This document shows positions 1 to 12,056 of a stretch of DNA of 64,000 nt, one piece after another. The first letter of the stretch is position 1. Each line of letters starts with the position of its first letter. Below the pieces are notes generated by a model. The model was not told the origin of the DNA and did not search any database. It saw only the letters and a list, made by a program, of their open reading frames with translations. Both the position numbers and the translations under genes were made by a program. Origin of the DNA: Agrostemma githago (taxonomy: Eukaryota > Streptophyta > Magnoliopsida > Caryophyllales > Caryophyllaceae); the NCBI GenBank assembly GCA_958450325.1, contig OY288245.1, positions 62,917,441 to 62,981,440 of the forward strand, written 5' to 3'.

Positions 1-1560
1 TCCCATAATAACAAAGTTATGTAAAAATAGACACTATTTTTACTATGTAAAAATATCAACATGTACAACAGATATCAAGTTATGTACATCAAATCAGACG
101 GTGCTTTTACTATTTATAGATTTTGAACATGTGCAATAGATACCAAGTTATGTACATCAAAACATATACTGTTATAACTATGCATAAATTGTAAACATGT
201 GCAACAGATATCAACTTATGTACATCAAAATAGACACTATTTTTACTATGTAAGAATATCAATATGTACAACTGATATCTACTTATGTACATCAAAACAG
301 ACACTACTTTTACTATCTAAAAATATCAACATGTACAACAGATATCAAGTTATGTACATCAAAACATACGGTTCTTTAACTATTTACAGATTTTGAACAT
401 GTGCAATAGATACCAAGTTATGTACATCAAAACATATATTGTTATAACTATGCATAAATTGTAAACATGTGCAACAGATATCAACTTATGTACATCAAAA
501 TAGACACTATTTTTACTATGTAAGAATATCAATATGTACAACTGATATCTACTTATGTACATCAAAACAGACACTATTTTTACTGTCTAAAAATATCAAC
601 ATGTACAACAGATATCAAGTTATGTACATCAAATCAGACGGTGCTTTTACTATTTACAGATTTTGAACATGTGCAATAGATACCAAGTTATGTACATCAA
701 AACATATACTGTTATAACTATGCATAAATTGTAAACATGTGCAACAGATATCAACTTATGTACATCAAAATAGACACTATTTTTACTATGTAAGAATATC
801 AATATGTACAACTGATATCTACTTATGTACATCAAAACAGACACTATTTTTACTGTCTAAAAATATCAACATGTACAACAGATATCAAGTTATGTACATC
901 AAATCAGACGGTGCTTTTACTATTTAAAGATTTTGAACATGTGCAATAGATACCAAGTTATGTACATCAAAACATATACTGTTATAACTATGCATAAATT
1001 GTAAACATGTGCAACAGATATCAACTTATGTACATCAAAATAGACACTATTTTTACTATGTAAGAATATCAATATGTACAACTGATATCTACTTATGTAC
1101 ATCAAAACAGACACTATTTTTACTATCTAAAAATATCAACATGTACAACAGATATCAAGTTATGTACATCAAATCAGACGGTGGTTTAACTATTTACAGA
1201 TTTTGAACATGTGCAATAGATACCAATTTATGTACATCAAAACAGACGGTGCTTTAACTATTACAGATTTTGAACATGTGCAACAGATATCAAGTTATAT
1301 ATATATATCAAAACAGACGGTGCTTTGACAATGTACTAATTGTGAATATGTGCAATGGATATCAACTTATGTACATCAATTCAGACACTGTTTTACCTAT
1401 GTAAAAATATCGATATGTATAAACAGATGTACGTCAAAACAGACACTGTTTTAACCATCTATATCTGTTGTGTAAGTAGAATTGCTGAACATAAATTCAA
1501 ACCATGGTATAAACAGAATTGTTGTATAAACAGATGTACGTCAAAACAGATGTTCATATA
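1..1560. repeat. 270-bp higher-order minisatellite array
   Basis: Near-identical 270-bp units follow one another (121-390, 391-660, 661-930, 931-1200), each built of four diverged monomers of about 67 bp. Every monomer has an ACATGT or ATATGT box, a CAACAGATA-like stretch and an ATGTACATCAAA box. The array runs off the left edge. From about 1201 to 1560 only decayed single monomers remain. Short reading frames on both strands are by-products of the repeat. The monomer is related to the one at 3931-5340, inside the intron of the neighbouring FAR1-like gene. Confidence 0.93.
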
Positions 1561-1637
1561 ATAAATCATTTTCAATTTTCAATTTATTATATTTAGAATA
1601 TATTAAAATTGAGTAAAATTAAGAGAATGCATTATGA

Positions 1638-2951
1638 TTAAACTTTGCCAGGACAATTTCTTGAATCATGGTATCCCATCTCTCCACAAGCATTGCACTT
1701 CCGAGGAGGCTTCTTATGTTCTTTCATGGCTTTTTATTTAGACGAAATAAGTCGCCTTCCAGAACCTCTAGTTTTACACTGTTTTGGAGGCAAGATCTTA
1801 ATGTCAGTGGGAATAGTGGCACCCATCAAAAACTCAATCTCAGACCTCTTGTCATTTCGCCGGTTTGTTCCTTCTTCCACAACCTTCTCCTTGAATGATC
1901 TCACTACTTCTAAGAGTTCATCCACCTTCTCTTCCTTGTTCTCAACCATAGTCACACAATCAAAAATTTCAGTCCATAATTCTGCAATCTTTGTTTTTAT
2001 TCCATCTGATGATCGATAATCAGAAAGAAGTGTGCCATTTGCATCAAACATTTCCTTGGATGTTGCAAACTTGTTCCAACGAGGAAGTAGATATGAATTA
2101 GGTATCCTTTTGGCACCTCTTTCTTTCAAAACCCAAAGAGCATGACGACACAACAATTCACGCTGCTCGAACATCTTGCAGGCACAAACAATTTTCTCTT
2201 CTGCAGGTGTATAGTCAACTACATATACCCTATTTTTGATGTTATCCTGTATAGATATATGTTCAACACCATCCTCCTTTATAATCTCATCAACACCACA
2301 ATTGTACATGGATGCCTTTAACTCTTCCTGCAAGTCATAGAAGACAGTTCGTGTGTAGATTTCAGAAGCATGTTTTTCAAGAGAAAATAGACTGATCAAA
2401 GCAGCAGAAGTGCTCTTAGATTCAGCAATCAGCTTGGACTGCTCCCATCTTTGGGCATCAATGACACTGTCAAACCTCATGTAAAACTCAACAAGTGTCA
2501 GATGAGGATTCGTGAAGTTGAAGAAGTTATTCTCAGACTCAGACCTTGAAGTTGTCCTCATCAACCCTGAAAGAAATAGATCACGGTGGTAAGCTGGTAT
2601 TCACTTCTCTCGAATATCAAATATATCCTGAAGCCACTCATTTTCCTCAAGATTGTACTTTAGTAATAAGATCCTGCCACATTTGTTCAAACTGAGTTGG
2701 GTTTACATCCTCACCCCAAACAGCAGCATTTAGATCCTTGAGAAAATCTGTTTCAGTGCATATTTTTGAACCCACTTTATCTGTTACTTTCTTCATGATG
2801 TGCCACATGCACAATCTGTGAAATGTGTGGCTTCCAAAAACCTCCTTCACCCCATCTTTAATTCCCAAATCCTGATCAGTGATAATGAATGAAGGAAAAG
2901 TACCTCCCATTGCCTTTATAAAGTTTTCAAACAGCCAAGCAAAGCCGTTAC
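1638..2951 (-). pseudogene. FAR1-like exon 4: MULE core, SWIM finger, zinc knuckle; three lesions
   Basis: The exon opens with the transposase segment containing IITDQDLGIKDGVKEVF and HRLCMWHIMKKV. Near 2655-2660 one extra base shifts the frame: the expected YNLEENEWLQDIFDIREK lies in the next frame. A TGA (2601-2603) then replaces the Trp that normally follows. The SWIM finger (CACKMFEQRELLCRHALWVL) is intact downstream. A TAA at 1734-1736 cuts off the last segment, but the same frame continues to 1638 with a zinc knuckle, CNACGEMGYHDSRNC. Because this tail still reads cleanly, the stop looks recent. Confidence 0.78.
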
Positions 2952-3056
2952 CTGCATGTGCATTGAGGAGAGAGTATTATAAAATTGCTTATGTGCATCA
3001 CGTATTATCTTCAAAACAAAAAAAATGACAAAGATAGCAATAAGAAATGCTCTCAC

Positions 3057-3887
3057 CATTCTCTCTCTCAACAAGGCCAGCAGCAAATGTGACACATTTC
3101 TTGTGATGATCTATACCCGTGAAGGGAGCAAAGATCATGTTGTACTTATTCATTTTATACGTAGTGTCGAAAGACACCATATCACCAAATAACATGTAGT
3201 TCTTTATCATTATAGGGTCAGCCCAAAATAAACGAGGGATCCTTTGTTCATCATCAACATCAAAGTCGAAATAAAAAGAGTCACAGAGGGCTTTCTTTTT
3301 CATAAGAATCTCAATGAACATCTGTCCATCAGAGTCCTTGATGAACTTCTTTATATCTCTACCAAAATTTTTAAAATCAACCTTCGATGCACCTACATAC
3401 TTATAACCCTTTACGAACTGCTTGAACATTCTGAATGTTTTAACGGCACCTTGGTTCACCATGGAGTTGTCAATGATCATCTTTTTGTGCAAAATGGTGA
3501 GTTTCCTTGCCTTTTTAAGGTGCATCATCGTGGAAGGTGTGTTCAAAGGATGGTTATGTCCTTCAATAAATTCTGTGATTTTATATTTCCCATCAGATGT
3601 TCTGTCCAAGATGATTCTGGCCATACAAAGAATTCTTTTTATCTCCCTTCTTTGTTGTTGTCCCTTATGTTCATAATCACCTTCTTTATTACAGACAATG
3701 TACTTTTTTTTAACAATACCACGACTAGTGCGTCCAGTACTCTTCCTAGGAATGAAGCCACCAGCAGTTGCGTACTTGGAATAAAATTGAAATGCTTCTT
3801 CCAAATCCTTAAAAATTTGACCCACACAAGGTTTTAAGTCTTTCGAACAACTTGGCATCCTCAAATCTTGCTTAGGTTCGGGAGTAT
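3057..3887 (-). pseudogene. FAR1-like exon 3: FAR1 domain and start of MULE core
   Basis: This long open exon reads through the FAR1 DNA-binding domain. It has the EAFQFYSKYATAGGF segment, a Cys in YIVCNKEGDY, a Cys in RILCMARI and the closing EGHNHPL, which is the C-C-H-H zinc pattern. It then enters the transposase core with LFWAD and SFDTTYKMNKYNM, carrying the first acidic residue of the ancestral DDE triad. The exon ends ERENG at 3057 with donor G/GTGAGA. A 105-bp intron (2952-3056, ending ATGCAG) joins it to exon 4 in frame, giving the family-typical AWLFENFIKAMGG continuation. No lesion was seen within this exon. Confidence 0.82.
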
Positions 3888-3930
3888 CTATGTAAATTTA
3901 ACACATAATATTAAATTCTATATCAAAATT

Positions 3931-5340
3931 ATGAACAATTCCAAACATGTGCAACAGATATTAAGTTATATACATCAAAGCAGCAACTGCTTTAACTATG
4001 AACAATTCTCAACATGTACAACAAATATTAAGTTATGTACATCAAAGCAGCAACTGCTTTAACTATGAACAATTTTAAACATGTACAACAGATACTCAAT
4101 TATCTACACCAAAGCAGCAACTGCTTTAACTATGAACATTATCAACATGTACAACAGATACTCAGTTATATACACCAAAGCAGCAACTGCTTTAACTATG
4201 AACAATTTTAAACATGTACAACAGATACTCAATTATCTACACCAAAGCAGCAACTGCTTTAACTATGAACATTATCAACATGTACAACAGATACTCAGTT
4301 ATATACACCAAAGCAGCAACTGCTTTAATTATGAACAATTCTAAACATGTACAACAGATACTCAGTTATCTACACCAAAGCAGCAACTGCTTTAATTATG
4401 AACAATTATCAACATGTACAACAGATACTCAGTTATCTACACCAAAGCAGCAACTGCTTTAATTATGAACATTATCAACATGTACAACAGATACTCAGTT
4501 ATCTACACCAAAGCAGCAACTGCTTTAATTATGAAAAATTCTAAACCTGTACAACAGATACTCAGTTATCTACACCAAAGCAGCAACTGCTTTAATTATG
4601 AACAATTCTAAACATGTACAACAGATACTCAGTTATCTACACCAAAGCAGCAACTGCTTTAATTATGAACAATTATCAACATGTACAACAGATACTCAAT
4701 TATCTACACCAAAGCAGCAACTGCTTTAATTATGAACAATTATCAACATGTACAACAGATACTCAGTTATCTACACCAAAGCAGCAACTGCTTTAATTAT
4801 GAACAATTATCAACATGTACAACAGATACTCAGTTATCTACACCAAAGCTGCAACTGCTTTAACTATGAACAATTCTCAACATGTACAACAAATACTCAG
4901 TTATCTACACCAAAGCAGCAACTGCTTTAATTATGAACATTATCAACATGTACAACAGATACTCAGTTATCTACACCAAAGCAGCAACTGCTTTAATTAT
5001 GAACAATTCTAAACCTGTACAACAGATACTCAGTTATCTACACCAAAGCAGCAACTGCTTTAATTATGAATAATTCTCAACACGTACAACAAATACTCAG
5101 TTATCTACACCAAAGCAACAACTGCTTTAACTATGAACAATTATCAACATGTACAACAGATACTCAGTTATCTACACCAAAGCAGCAACTGCTTTAACTA
5201 TGAACAATTATCAACATGTACAACAGATACTCAGTTATCTACACCAAAGCAGCAACTGCTTTAATTATTAACATTATCAACATGTACAACAGATATTAAC
5301 TTGTGTACATCAAAGCAGCAACTGCTTTAAATATGAACCA
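3931..5340. repeat. 67-bp minisatellite in FAR1-like intron 2
   Basis: About 21 head-to-tail copies of a 67-bp unit fill most of the 1.55-kb intron between exons 2 and 3. The unit holds ACATGTACAACAGATA, then CAGTTATCTACACC, then AAAGCAGCAACTGCTTT. That last stretch is a perfect 7-bp inverted repeat around a 3-base loop. Almost every copy keeps the hairpin; exceptions are near 4853 and 5114. Copies are nearly identical in the middle and more diverged at both ends, as expected for unequal exchange. Confidence 0.95.
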
Positions 5341-5439
5341 AACAATATAAGATACGTCTCTATGAAAACTTGAACAATTAAATTGATGAAGTAATATAAA
5401 CTAAAATTGAAAAATAAATGATTTAATGAAATATTTTAC

Positions 5440-5697
5440 CTAATATATTAGAATCGCCCATTATTGAACATGTTGCAGTTGTTTCTTGACTATTTACTGC
5501 ATTCAAAAAACGAATCACGGCATAAATAAATTAAGAATCAGACTTAAAATCTGAAATTGAATTTTAAAATAAATAGAAATTTTCTGACCTAAATCTGAAG
5601 TAATTGAAGGTGAAATTGAAAGTTTTTTATTTGTATCTAATTTTTGACGCTTTGATGAAGAATCAGTCGCCATTAAAGATGCAGAGCTACTAGCCAT
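5440..5697 (-). pseudogene. Predicted exons 1 and 2 of the FAR1-like gene
   Basis: Exon 1 (5589-5697) starts at an ATG and encodes 36 residues rich in Ser and Lys, beginning MASSSASLMATDSSSKRQ, then leaves a donor TTTAG/GTCAGA. Exon 2 (5440-5496, 57 bp) sits between an acceptor ending TGCAG and a donor TTAG/GTAAAA. Both junctions are phase 1, so the reading frame passes into exon 3 at 3887, where the residues DTPEPKQDLRMPSC follow. The N-terminal part shows no recognised domain, which is usual for the variable leader of FAR1-like proteins. The model is inferred from splice signals and phase only; no transcript evidence is available. Confidence 0.55.
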
Positions 5698-5898
5698 TGA
5701 AGTGCAGAGGAGAAACGCGTGTTTTTTAGAATTTCAGAGTAGAGAGAGAAAGTAGTAGTGTTAAAATGATAGGGTTTTAGAAGGTGGAGAGGAGCAGCGC
5801 GTGTTTTTAATCTTTTAATCTGGATCGTTAGATCAGATCTTAATCTAATGGTCCAGATGCTGCCTCTATGGGTGTAAAAAGTTGCCCTGCCTCACCGG

Positions 5899-5899
<1 letters not shown>
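5698..5899 (-). promoter_or_regulatory. Presumed promoter and 5' leader of the FAR1-like gene
   Basis: This is the upstream region of the minus-strand ATG at 5697. It holds two ACGCGY-type boxes (near 5714 and 5797) and a 37-bp imperfect palindrome at 5820-5856 of the form CTGGAYCRTTAGAT with AGATCT at its centre. No clear TATA box was seen. Assignment as promoter rests on position only. Confidence 0.35.

Positions 5900-5975
<76 letters not shown>
5900..5975. repeat. (CT)n/(AT)n compound microsatellite
   Basis: A run of CT dinucleotides (about 5900-5930) passes straight into AT dinucleotides (about 5931-5975). It marks the junction between the FAR1-like locus and the first prolamin-like module. 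Confidence 0.95.
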
Positions 5976-5978
<3 letters not shown>

Positions 5979-8105
5979 AGTGATTTATTATTCCTTTAAT
6001 TTCTGTTAGCGAACATTAGTCGTATTTTATGTTGAAAATATTAATTGTAAATAGTCATTACATAAAAATGATTATGACTGAACTTGTAAAATCTTAAAAA
6101 CATCAAGTTATTTTCTTTCCATAAAGATTAATATAAATAATATCAATCCTAAAAGAAATGAGAAAATTAAAAAAAATTGTTTTTACAAAAAACGAAAAAC
6201 TACATACTATTGTCAACAATAACAAGTACGTACATACATTATCCACATACATAATTCCGATTCTCATTAATTTTATCATGATACGACCACTCACTATACT
6301 TTAGAACTTCGACATTGACAATAAAGCGAATATGTTCAAAAGATCTCGCGAATAGATAATTATATTCCTTAAAGTCAGAGTATTTCGCTCACGCCATAAG
6401 ATGTAAATAACTATAAACTACGTAATGACAAAATTTGAAAATTTTATATAATATAAATCCACGAACAAAGTAATTCAAGTGATAGGAATATAATTAATTA
6501 TTTTGTCAAATGATGAACTTGAAAATGTAGAATATGTGACTTTAAAAAGAATAATTCACAACTGAAAGAAAAAACAAGAAACATACAATATATGTATGAT
6601 TATATTGCGAATTTATATATCTTCTATAAGTTTAGGGATTTTTTTAAAAAAATTTCACATGAGTTATTATTGGTTTAGTAAACAAATATCTTACAAATAT
6701 AAAGCAAACTAGTAACCGGAGAAATTTGAAACTCTATACTAATTAACGAATAAAAGACAGTGTACGTAAATTCAAAAATCGGCATACCTCAAATGAACAG
6801 AAAAGTTATGTTATTAAAACCAATTTTTTTTGAATTAGTAAAGATAAGTAATTCATGAGGATTGTCTTTTGACATCAATATTAATGTCGGTTTTTTGATT
6901 ATAAAATTAAATACTCCCGTGCTTATAATTTGGAAAACTTGTTGTAGAAAAATTCACTGTTATCATTGAATGATCTAAATTTGCTTTAAATAAGTATTAA
7001 TAATGTTTTATGTTAATTTTGAGATACAAATACGTTAAATGTATAGATTCAAATATAAAAGTGTATGATATGAACAATTGTTCTGCATCACATCACTTTA
7101 CTTTTGTACTTTTTTTTTGTCACTTGTGTGTGAAACCTACTTTAGATATATATCAGAAATTTGAAATAATTTTAACTAAGCTCTTAATATCCTAGAACAT
7201 CCAAAATCGCTCTATTACTTGTTTCCGTCCTTGTTATCTCTGAACAATGTTTCGCAAATGACTCTGTTGCCGCACTGAGCGCCTCGAAGGCGGACGACTT
7301 TCAAAAATGTGAAGAGAAGCTAGGTGCAACTTTAACAATATCTTTAACAATGGAAAACAAGTATCGAAAGAAACTTGCAGCGCTCTATTAAAGGTCGGAG
7401 AGGACTGTCACAAGCTTCTAACACAAGTGTCTATAGTCGACAAGCGTCTTGGTGAGAAAGGGACAGACGAAGCATGGCTTAAAAATGAAAAAGTATGGGA
7501 ACTTTGCAAGACATTTGGACATGTTTCTGATTAGTTTTCTAATATATCGAAAGTACCTATTTATATATTTAAATGAAAATTTGATACGAGGTATGATCAA
7601 ATAAATATGGTTATTAGTTAAACATTATTTGAAAGCTTCATTAATTACATTTTTATGGTAAATTGATAATATAGCTCCTACCACTGAGTTTTTTATTTCA
7701 GTGCAGCGTCGTTGTTGAAGACATGCATATTGTTTTACATTGTTTGATTTGGCTAATTAATTATGGTTTTCGTTGATTCCAATGTTGATTAACTATCATA
7801 TATATGTACTATACTATTTTATCGCATTAACCTAACTATGTATCCCGTTTGGTAAAAAAAATCGAAATTTAGTTTAAATTAACCAAAGTGTTACTTTACT
7901 CTCTCTTACTTTGACTAAACTTATACCCATCCTCAGAATTGCATAGACAGATCGAATAGCATATCTTTTAAATATCAATCAATTAAATGAGACATTTTCA
8001 TGTTGACCTATAATAATGACTGGAACGGGTTGAAGAAAGTGTTTACAGAAAATTACAACTCATATATCTATTATTTAAAATATATATATGTAAACATAGT
8101 ATGTA
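5976..8105. repeat. Prolamin-like module, copy 1 (about 2.13 kb)
   Basis: The segment begins ATCAAGTGATTTATTATTCC and ends TGTAAACATAGTATGT. The same start recurs at about 8106 and 29441, so the locus is a tandem array of three modules. Each full module carries one prolamin-like gene about 1.2 kb from its left end. Apart from the gene copy at 7187-7534, the DNA is AT-rich and shows no coding potential. Confidence 0.85.
7187..7534 (+). pseudogene. Prolamin-like secreted protein, broken copy 1
   Basis: The sequence is collinear with the intact gene at 28428-28793 but lacks the start codon: a few bases around the ATG are deleted. A second deletion after the GATL codons (near 7332) puts the Gly-Lys-Gln-Val segment out of frame. 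The rest is well preserved, including the hydrophobic leader (IALLLVSVLVISEQCF), the CEEKLGA box and the CHKLLTQVSIVDKRLG stretch, and it ends at TAG 7532-7534. This copy keeps a Cys in the CHK box where the intact copy has Tyr. Confidence 0.75.
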
Positions 8106-8423
8106 TCAAGTGATTTAGTATTCCTTTAATTTCTGTTAGCGAACATTAGTCGTATTTTATGTTGAAAATATTAATTGTAAATAGTCATTTCATAAAAATG
8201 ATTATGACTGAACTTGTAAAATCTTAAAAACATCAAGTTATTTTCTTTCCATAAAGATTAATATAAATAATATCAATCCTAAAAGAAGTGAGAAAATTAA
8301 AAAAACTATTGTTTTTACAAAAAACGAAAAACTCCATACTATTGTCAACAATAACAAGTACGTACATACATTATCCACATACATAATTCAGATTCTCATT
8401 AATTTTATCATGATACGACCACT
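8106..8423. repeat. Prolamin-like module, copy 2, left part
   Basis: This is the first 318 bp of the second module, matching 5976-6293. It is cut at CCACT (8419-8423) by the LTR element at 8424-27521 and resumes at 27522 with the duplicated CCACT. Module copies 1 and 3 show the uninterrupted site. Confidence 0.9.
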
Positions 8424-9016
8424 TGTTGGAATTGATGCTTCAAAAGAAGCAAATATTGGGAATTAGTCTTGGAACGTATTTCCAAACTAATTATGCGTTT
8501 TTCACTCTTGACTCATGCGGTCTTCCATAATTGATTTTGAAGTCTCCCACATACATCATTTTCTATGGTGAAATCGTTATTTACTATGCTAATTCACCAC
8601 TATATAAACCAATGCCCCAAAACTTAAAAGGAGACAACAATAAAAATTATCTTTCTCTTCTTCTACATTCTCTCTAAATATCTGGCAACGTTCTTGGCGG
8701 TATTCAGCTGTTTCTCCACCTACACTGGAGTAACAGCGGTTGTATAATCCGGGGAGTTGAGTGCTATTGAGGCCGTGTGTAGCAGACGGGGCATAAATCA
8801 ACTTTAGGACAGTGACGGTTCGGTCGCGCCACAACCATCTTTTATCTAGATAAGCTATCTCATTACTATTTACCTTTATATTAACTTGATTGTATTATTT
8901 ATTTATTCTTTTAATTGTCTTTATAACTCGACATACAATAATCTTATTATACTCGCATTAATGTGATCGTACTCCTATTCGGTACTAGTCTTATACTCCA
9001 TATTGTATTACTAACA
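8424..9016 (+). repeat. 5' LTR of the outer element
   Basis: 593 bp, TG...CA. A TATATAAA box at 8601-8608 gives a plausible U3 promoter about 180 bp into the LTR. The sequence is collinear with 26931-27521. Confidence 0.92.
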
Positions 9017-11487
9017 ATCTAAAGTTGATTTATTTATTTTTTAAAATAAAAAGGTAGTAAATTAGTGATACGATATGCGAGTCAAACCGGATTAACTGAT
9101 TAAATGATTTTATTTAAGTCGTGTCAAGTATAAGTTAAGAATTATGTAATCACTTTTGATCATGAGAGTATGTACATGACAAATCAGCAGTATGCACCGT
9201 TTATAAATTATTATTCCCTTAAACTTGTGTCAAGTATTAACTAATGGAGCATCTCTCTTTGGCAGAAGCATTGACCAACGCTAACATATTCCCAGTTGCC
9301 GACTCTTTGATAGTAAAGCTAAAACTTAATTTATAACAAAGGATTCAAGAAGGTTTGCCATCACATACAAATTGGTTGATCACATTATCACTCATAATAA
9401 TGTTATGGTATTTTTCTTACTATTCTCGGATTCATCATACTTCAATAACGATTAATTGGAATTTGAGCATTACAACTCAAGACTCCAGGTATTCAAATCT
9501 CTAATTACTTAAGTTTTTTGTTGGTGTTAAATTCTCACATGATGTTTAAATGTGTGAAGTATGTTATTAATAATGACATTGTATATTTGTGAGATTAATA
9601 CAGAGTAGTATTAATGAAATTCTGTAAGTCAAATATCTTTGGGAAATGACAATTTTGTTTGAGTGAATAAACAAATGTTGTTGAATTTGACTATGATTTA
9701 TCCATTTCATGACTATATATATGAGTATGTAATCATTTTTTGAAGTGAGTTTATGAGTTTATTCTTATAGTTGTTATGTTGTCACTTTTGTAAAATGTGC
9801 CAACATGTGGGAGAAGTGATAAAAGTCATTGAATGTGTAGACATGTTTCTTTCCCAAGAGTTTCGTGATGGATTAAATACACTATTTTGAAATGAGTAAC
9901 GCTCTAAAAGAGGTTGACGATATCATTTGTGTCCATGAGCAATTTCTATGTATGTGTTAAATGAAATTACATGCATGGATAATGAGTTGTGAGCATATAT
10001 TACAAAAGGTGGTCATGGTTCTCACGTTGGTATTGTTGAGACACTTCTATGGTTGTATTATATTTATGTAGTTATATTTGGAAGATTGAATTTGTATATC
10101 CAGACACAATTTGTTGTTAATTGTGTGAGTTCATATTTGAGAAAGTCAAGTACGTACATGAATTCTTTGTTGATTGCCTTTCTTTTTGAACATGAGTCTA
10201 ATAAGACTTATGAAAACGATATTCGTCATAAAAGCTAGTTTTAAGCATGAAATTTTGATTTTGGATTAAACGTAATTCATGTATAGTTTTTACACTCATT
10301 TAGTTTTTTAAATGAAATTGGTATTATAATTGGCTACATTATTTGAGTTCGATCAAATGTGGTTTACAAAGGGTTTCACAAGTAGTGTTACATAAAACCA
10401 CGGGTTATAATTCATAAATATATATCATACGCATGTTGATAATATTTGTTGCTTATTACCTATGCTTATGGATATAATGATTGATGGTCAATTATAAAGG
10501 TGTAACATACAGCTAATTGTGACGAATTTCTCTCTATCGTTAAATTGAGAGACATGATGTGATCATGATGAGTAGTTTTTCAATTTACTTAAGCAAGTTA
10601 ATTGAATATGTTTTTGCCTGTGGACAATTATCTTGAATCAAGAGCTAGATTCAGATGTGTTTATGTTTTTTATGATGGAGATTCCATGATTGTTCAAAAT
10701 TTGCATGGAATTGGGTATTGAGTGAATAAAAAGTGTAGTTATAATAGTACCAAGTTTGGGTTTCTATTGATTGCTACATCATATGAGTATAATAAAGCAC
10801 TGTGAAATCTAAGCTTGAAATTGCTTAAATTGTCAGGTGAATGGGCTGAGTGGCGAAGAGGTCAATCAGTACATTTTCCATTGTGGGGGAGATACAAACT
10901 CCATCATAATTATCAAAAGCTACATTGAGGTAGTGAATTGCCAAATGTTGAGGCATTGTGAAATGGTGATAATGGTGATCATCGATATGTGTGATATCAC
11001 AAGAGCATATGATTTCTCGAGAATATGTTAAATCGAGAGGATATTGAGATCCTCTCGTCAACGGCCATTGTTTTAGTTGTGTTGGAGACAATACAGGAAA
11101 TGGAATTAAAGCCTATTAAGGAGTAAACTGTGATTGATACCCAACTTAGCCAAGCTAAGGTCAAATGCGGTCAAACGAAGTCACAGTGAACTCGAGTTAT
11201 AATGTCACAACCATTTCCTTTGTAACATGTTTATGTGACATATGTTTATTTTCATTCTAAGATATATTGTCTTGTGTTTTCAAGGCTGAGCTTCGGCTCT
11301 TAATAAATTCATAGTCCTAACGGATGGTTTGTGACAGTCAAACCTGATGAATTTACCTATGTGAATGTGGGGGCTACTGCTCTAAACCCCAAGAGATCCT
11401 TAAGGCTTTAATTAGGATCTCTAGAGGCATTCATGAACTACCAGGATTCATGTGGAGGGCACTTGGGAAGTCCAAGCAAAACACTTG
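9017..11487. other. Outer element interior, left part: non-coding
   Basis: About 2.5 kb of AT-rich DNA between the 5' LTR and the nested Tat element. No frame longer than about 90 codons carries a recognisable domain. A purine-rich TGTGGGGGAG stretch near 10880 and a GTGGGGGC stretch near 11368 look like remnants of polypurine tracts, hinting that this interior is assembled from older retroelement pieces. The last five bases, ACTTG, are the target duplication of the nested element. Confidence 0.6.
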
Positions 11488-12056
11488 TGTAGACACCCGC
11501 ATTTTGACTGCCAGGTGTCTATGGTAGTTTCCAAAAAACACCCGATAATGATCGGACGCTAACGTGCTCTAACGCGCTCGGATACGGGTTCGAAATTAGT
11601 AATGTCCGGCATAGGCTTTTAACATGATACAAATCTCTCAAAACCAACCTCAAATTCAGGCCCAGTGGGTCGTTCCGAGCAAAATAAGACTAATTTGGGC
11701 CAAAACCGACACCAAAATAAAACCCGTCTTTTGGCGACCGGGTCAAAACCCGGTCAAAGACGAATCCGACACAAAAAAAACGACCTGGTACATTTCTAGA
11801 AGATTGCGCCCAAGTACAAAATTCAAAAATGTCAAAGGTCAACCATTTCCTAAAATAGTTCGTCCTAATTGATCCACTCGGTCGAGTGGATTGACCCACT
11901 CGGTCGAGTGGAGCCTCAAAATCCGGAACAGACCCGTTTTTAAAGGCACTCGACCGAGTGCACTAGAGCCACTCGATCGAGTGACCCTAGGTCGTGGGGT
12001 TTCTTCTATAAATACCCCATCAACCCTCAACACTTCACAACTTTTCCTAAGCATTC
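11488..12056 (+). repeat. 5' LTR of the Tat element, truncated
   Basis: Only the first 569 bp remain, matching 24267-24838 with about 14 differences by eye. It keeps the palindrome cluster and the TATAAATA box (12007-12014). It stops exactly where the inverted fragment at 12057 begins. Confidence 0.92.
11879..12014 (+). promoter_or_regulatory. Tat 5' LTR palindrome cluster plus TATA box
   Basis: Four motifs of the form CACTCGNNCGAGTG have cores at 11879, 11901, 11951 and 11974. Two are CGGTCG, one is CGACCG and one is the perfect palindrome CACTCGATCGAGTG. Spacings are 22, 50 and 23 bp. TATAAATA follows at 12007-12014, 28 bp after the last core. It reads as a U3 enhancer-promoter, by inference. 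Confidence 0.6.

Larger units (their letters stand above)
1638..5697 (-). pseudogene. FAR1/FHY3-type (domesticated MULE transposase) gene, disrupted
   Basis: The model has four exons on the minus strand: 5589-5697, 5440-5496, 3057-3887 and 1638-2951. All three introns obey GT-AG and the phase is kept across every junction. Domain order is the FAR1 zinc-binding domain, the MULE transposase core, a SWIM zinc finger and a C-terminal zinc knuckle, as in FAR1-RELATED SEQUENCE proteins, which are plant nuclear transcription factors derived from Mutator-like transposases. Three lesions lie in the last exon: a one-base shift near 2655-2660, a TGA at 2601-2603 where the family has Trp, and a TAA at 1734-1736 just before the zinc knuckle. 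It is therefore probably a recent pseudogene, unless the lesions are assembly errors. It could also be an unusually old-looking MULE copy, but no terminal inverted repeats were seen. Confidence 0.8.

Noticed and set aside
110..1206. Repeated 60-65 codon frames on both strands
   Set aside because: They follow the 270-bp repeat exactly and come from its period being a multiple of three.
1..1560. CRISPR-like regular repeats
   Set aside because: The units are contiguous tandem repeats without unique spacers, and the DNA is from a plant nucleus.
3244..3837. 197-codon plus-strand frame
   Set aside because: Antisense shadow of FAR1-like exon 3, which has clear domains on the minus strand.
4081..5073. 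Overlapping frames of 60-87 codons in the intron array
   Set aside because: By-products of the 67-bp repeat; no start context or conservation beyond the repeat.
8589..8834. 81-codon minus-strand frame repeated at 27096-27341
   Set aside because: It lies inside the LTRs of the outer element and recurs only because the LTR is duplicated.
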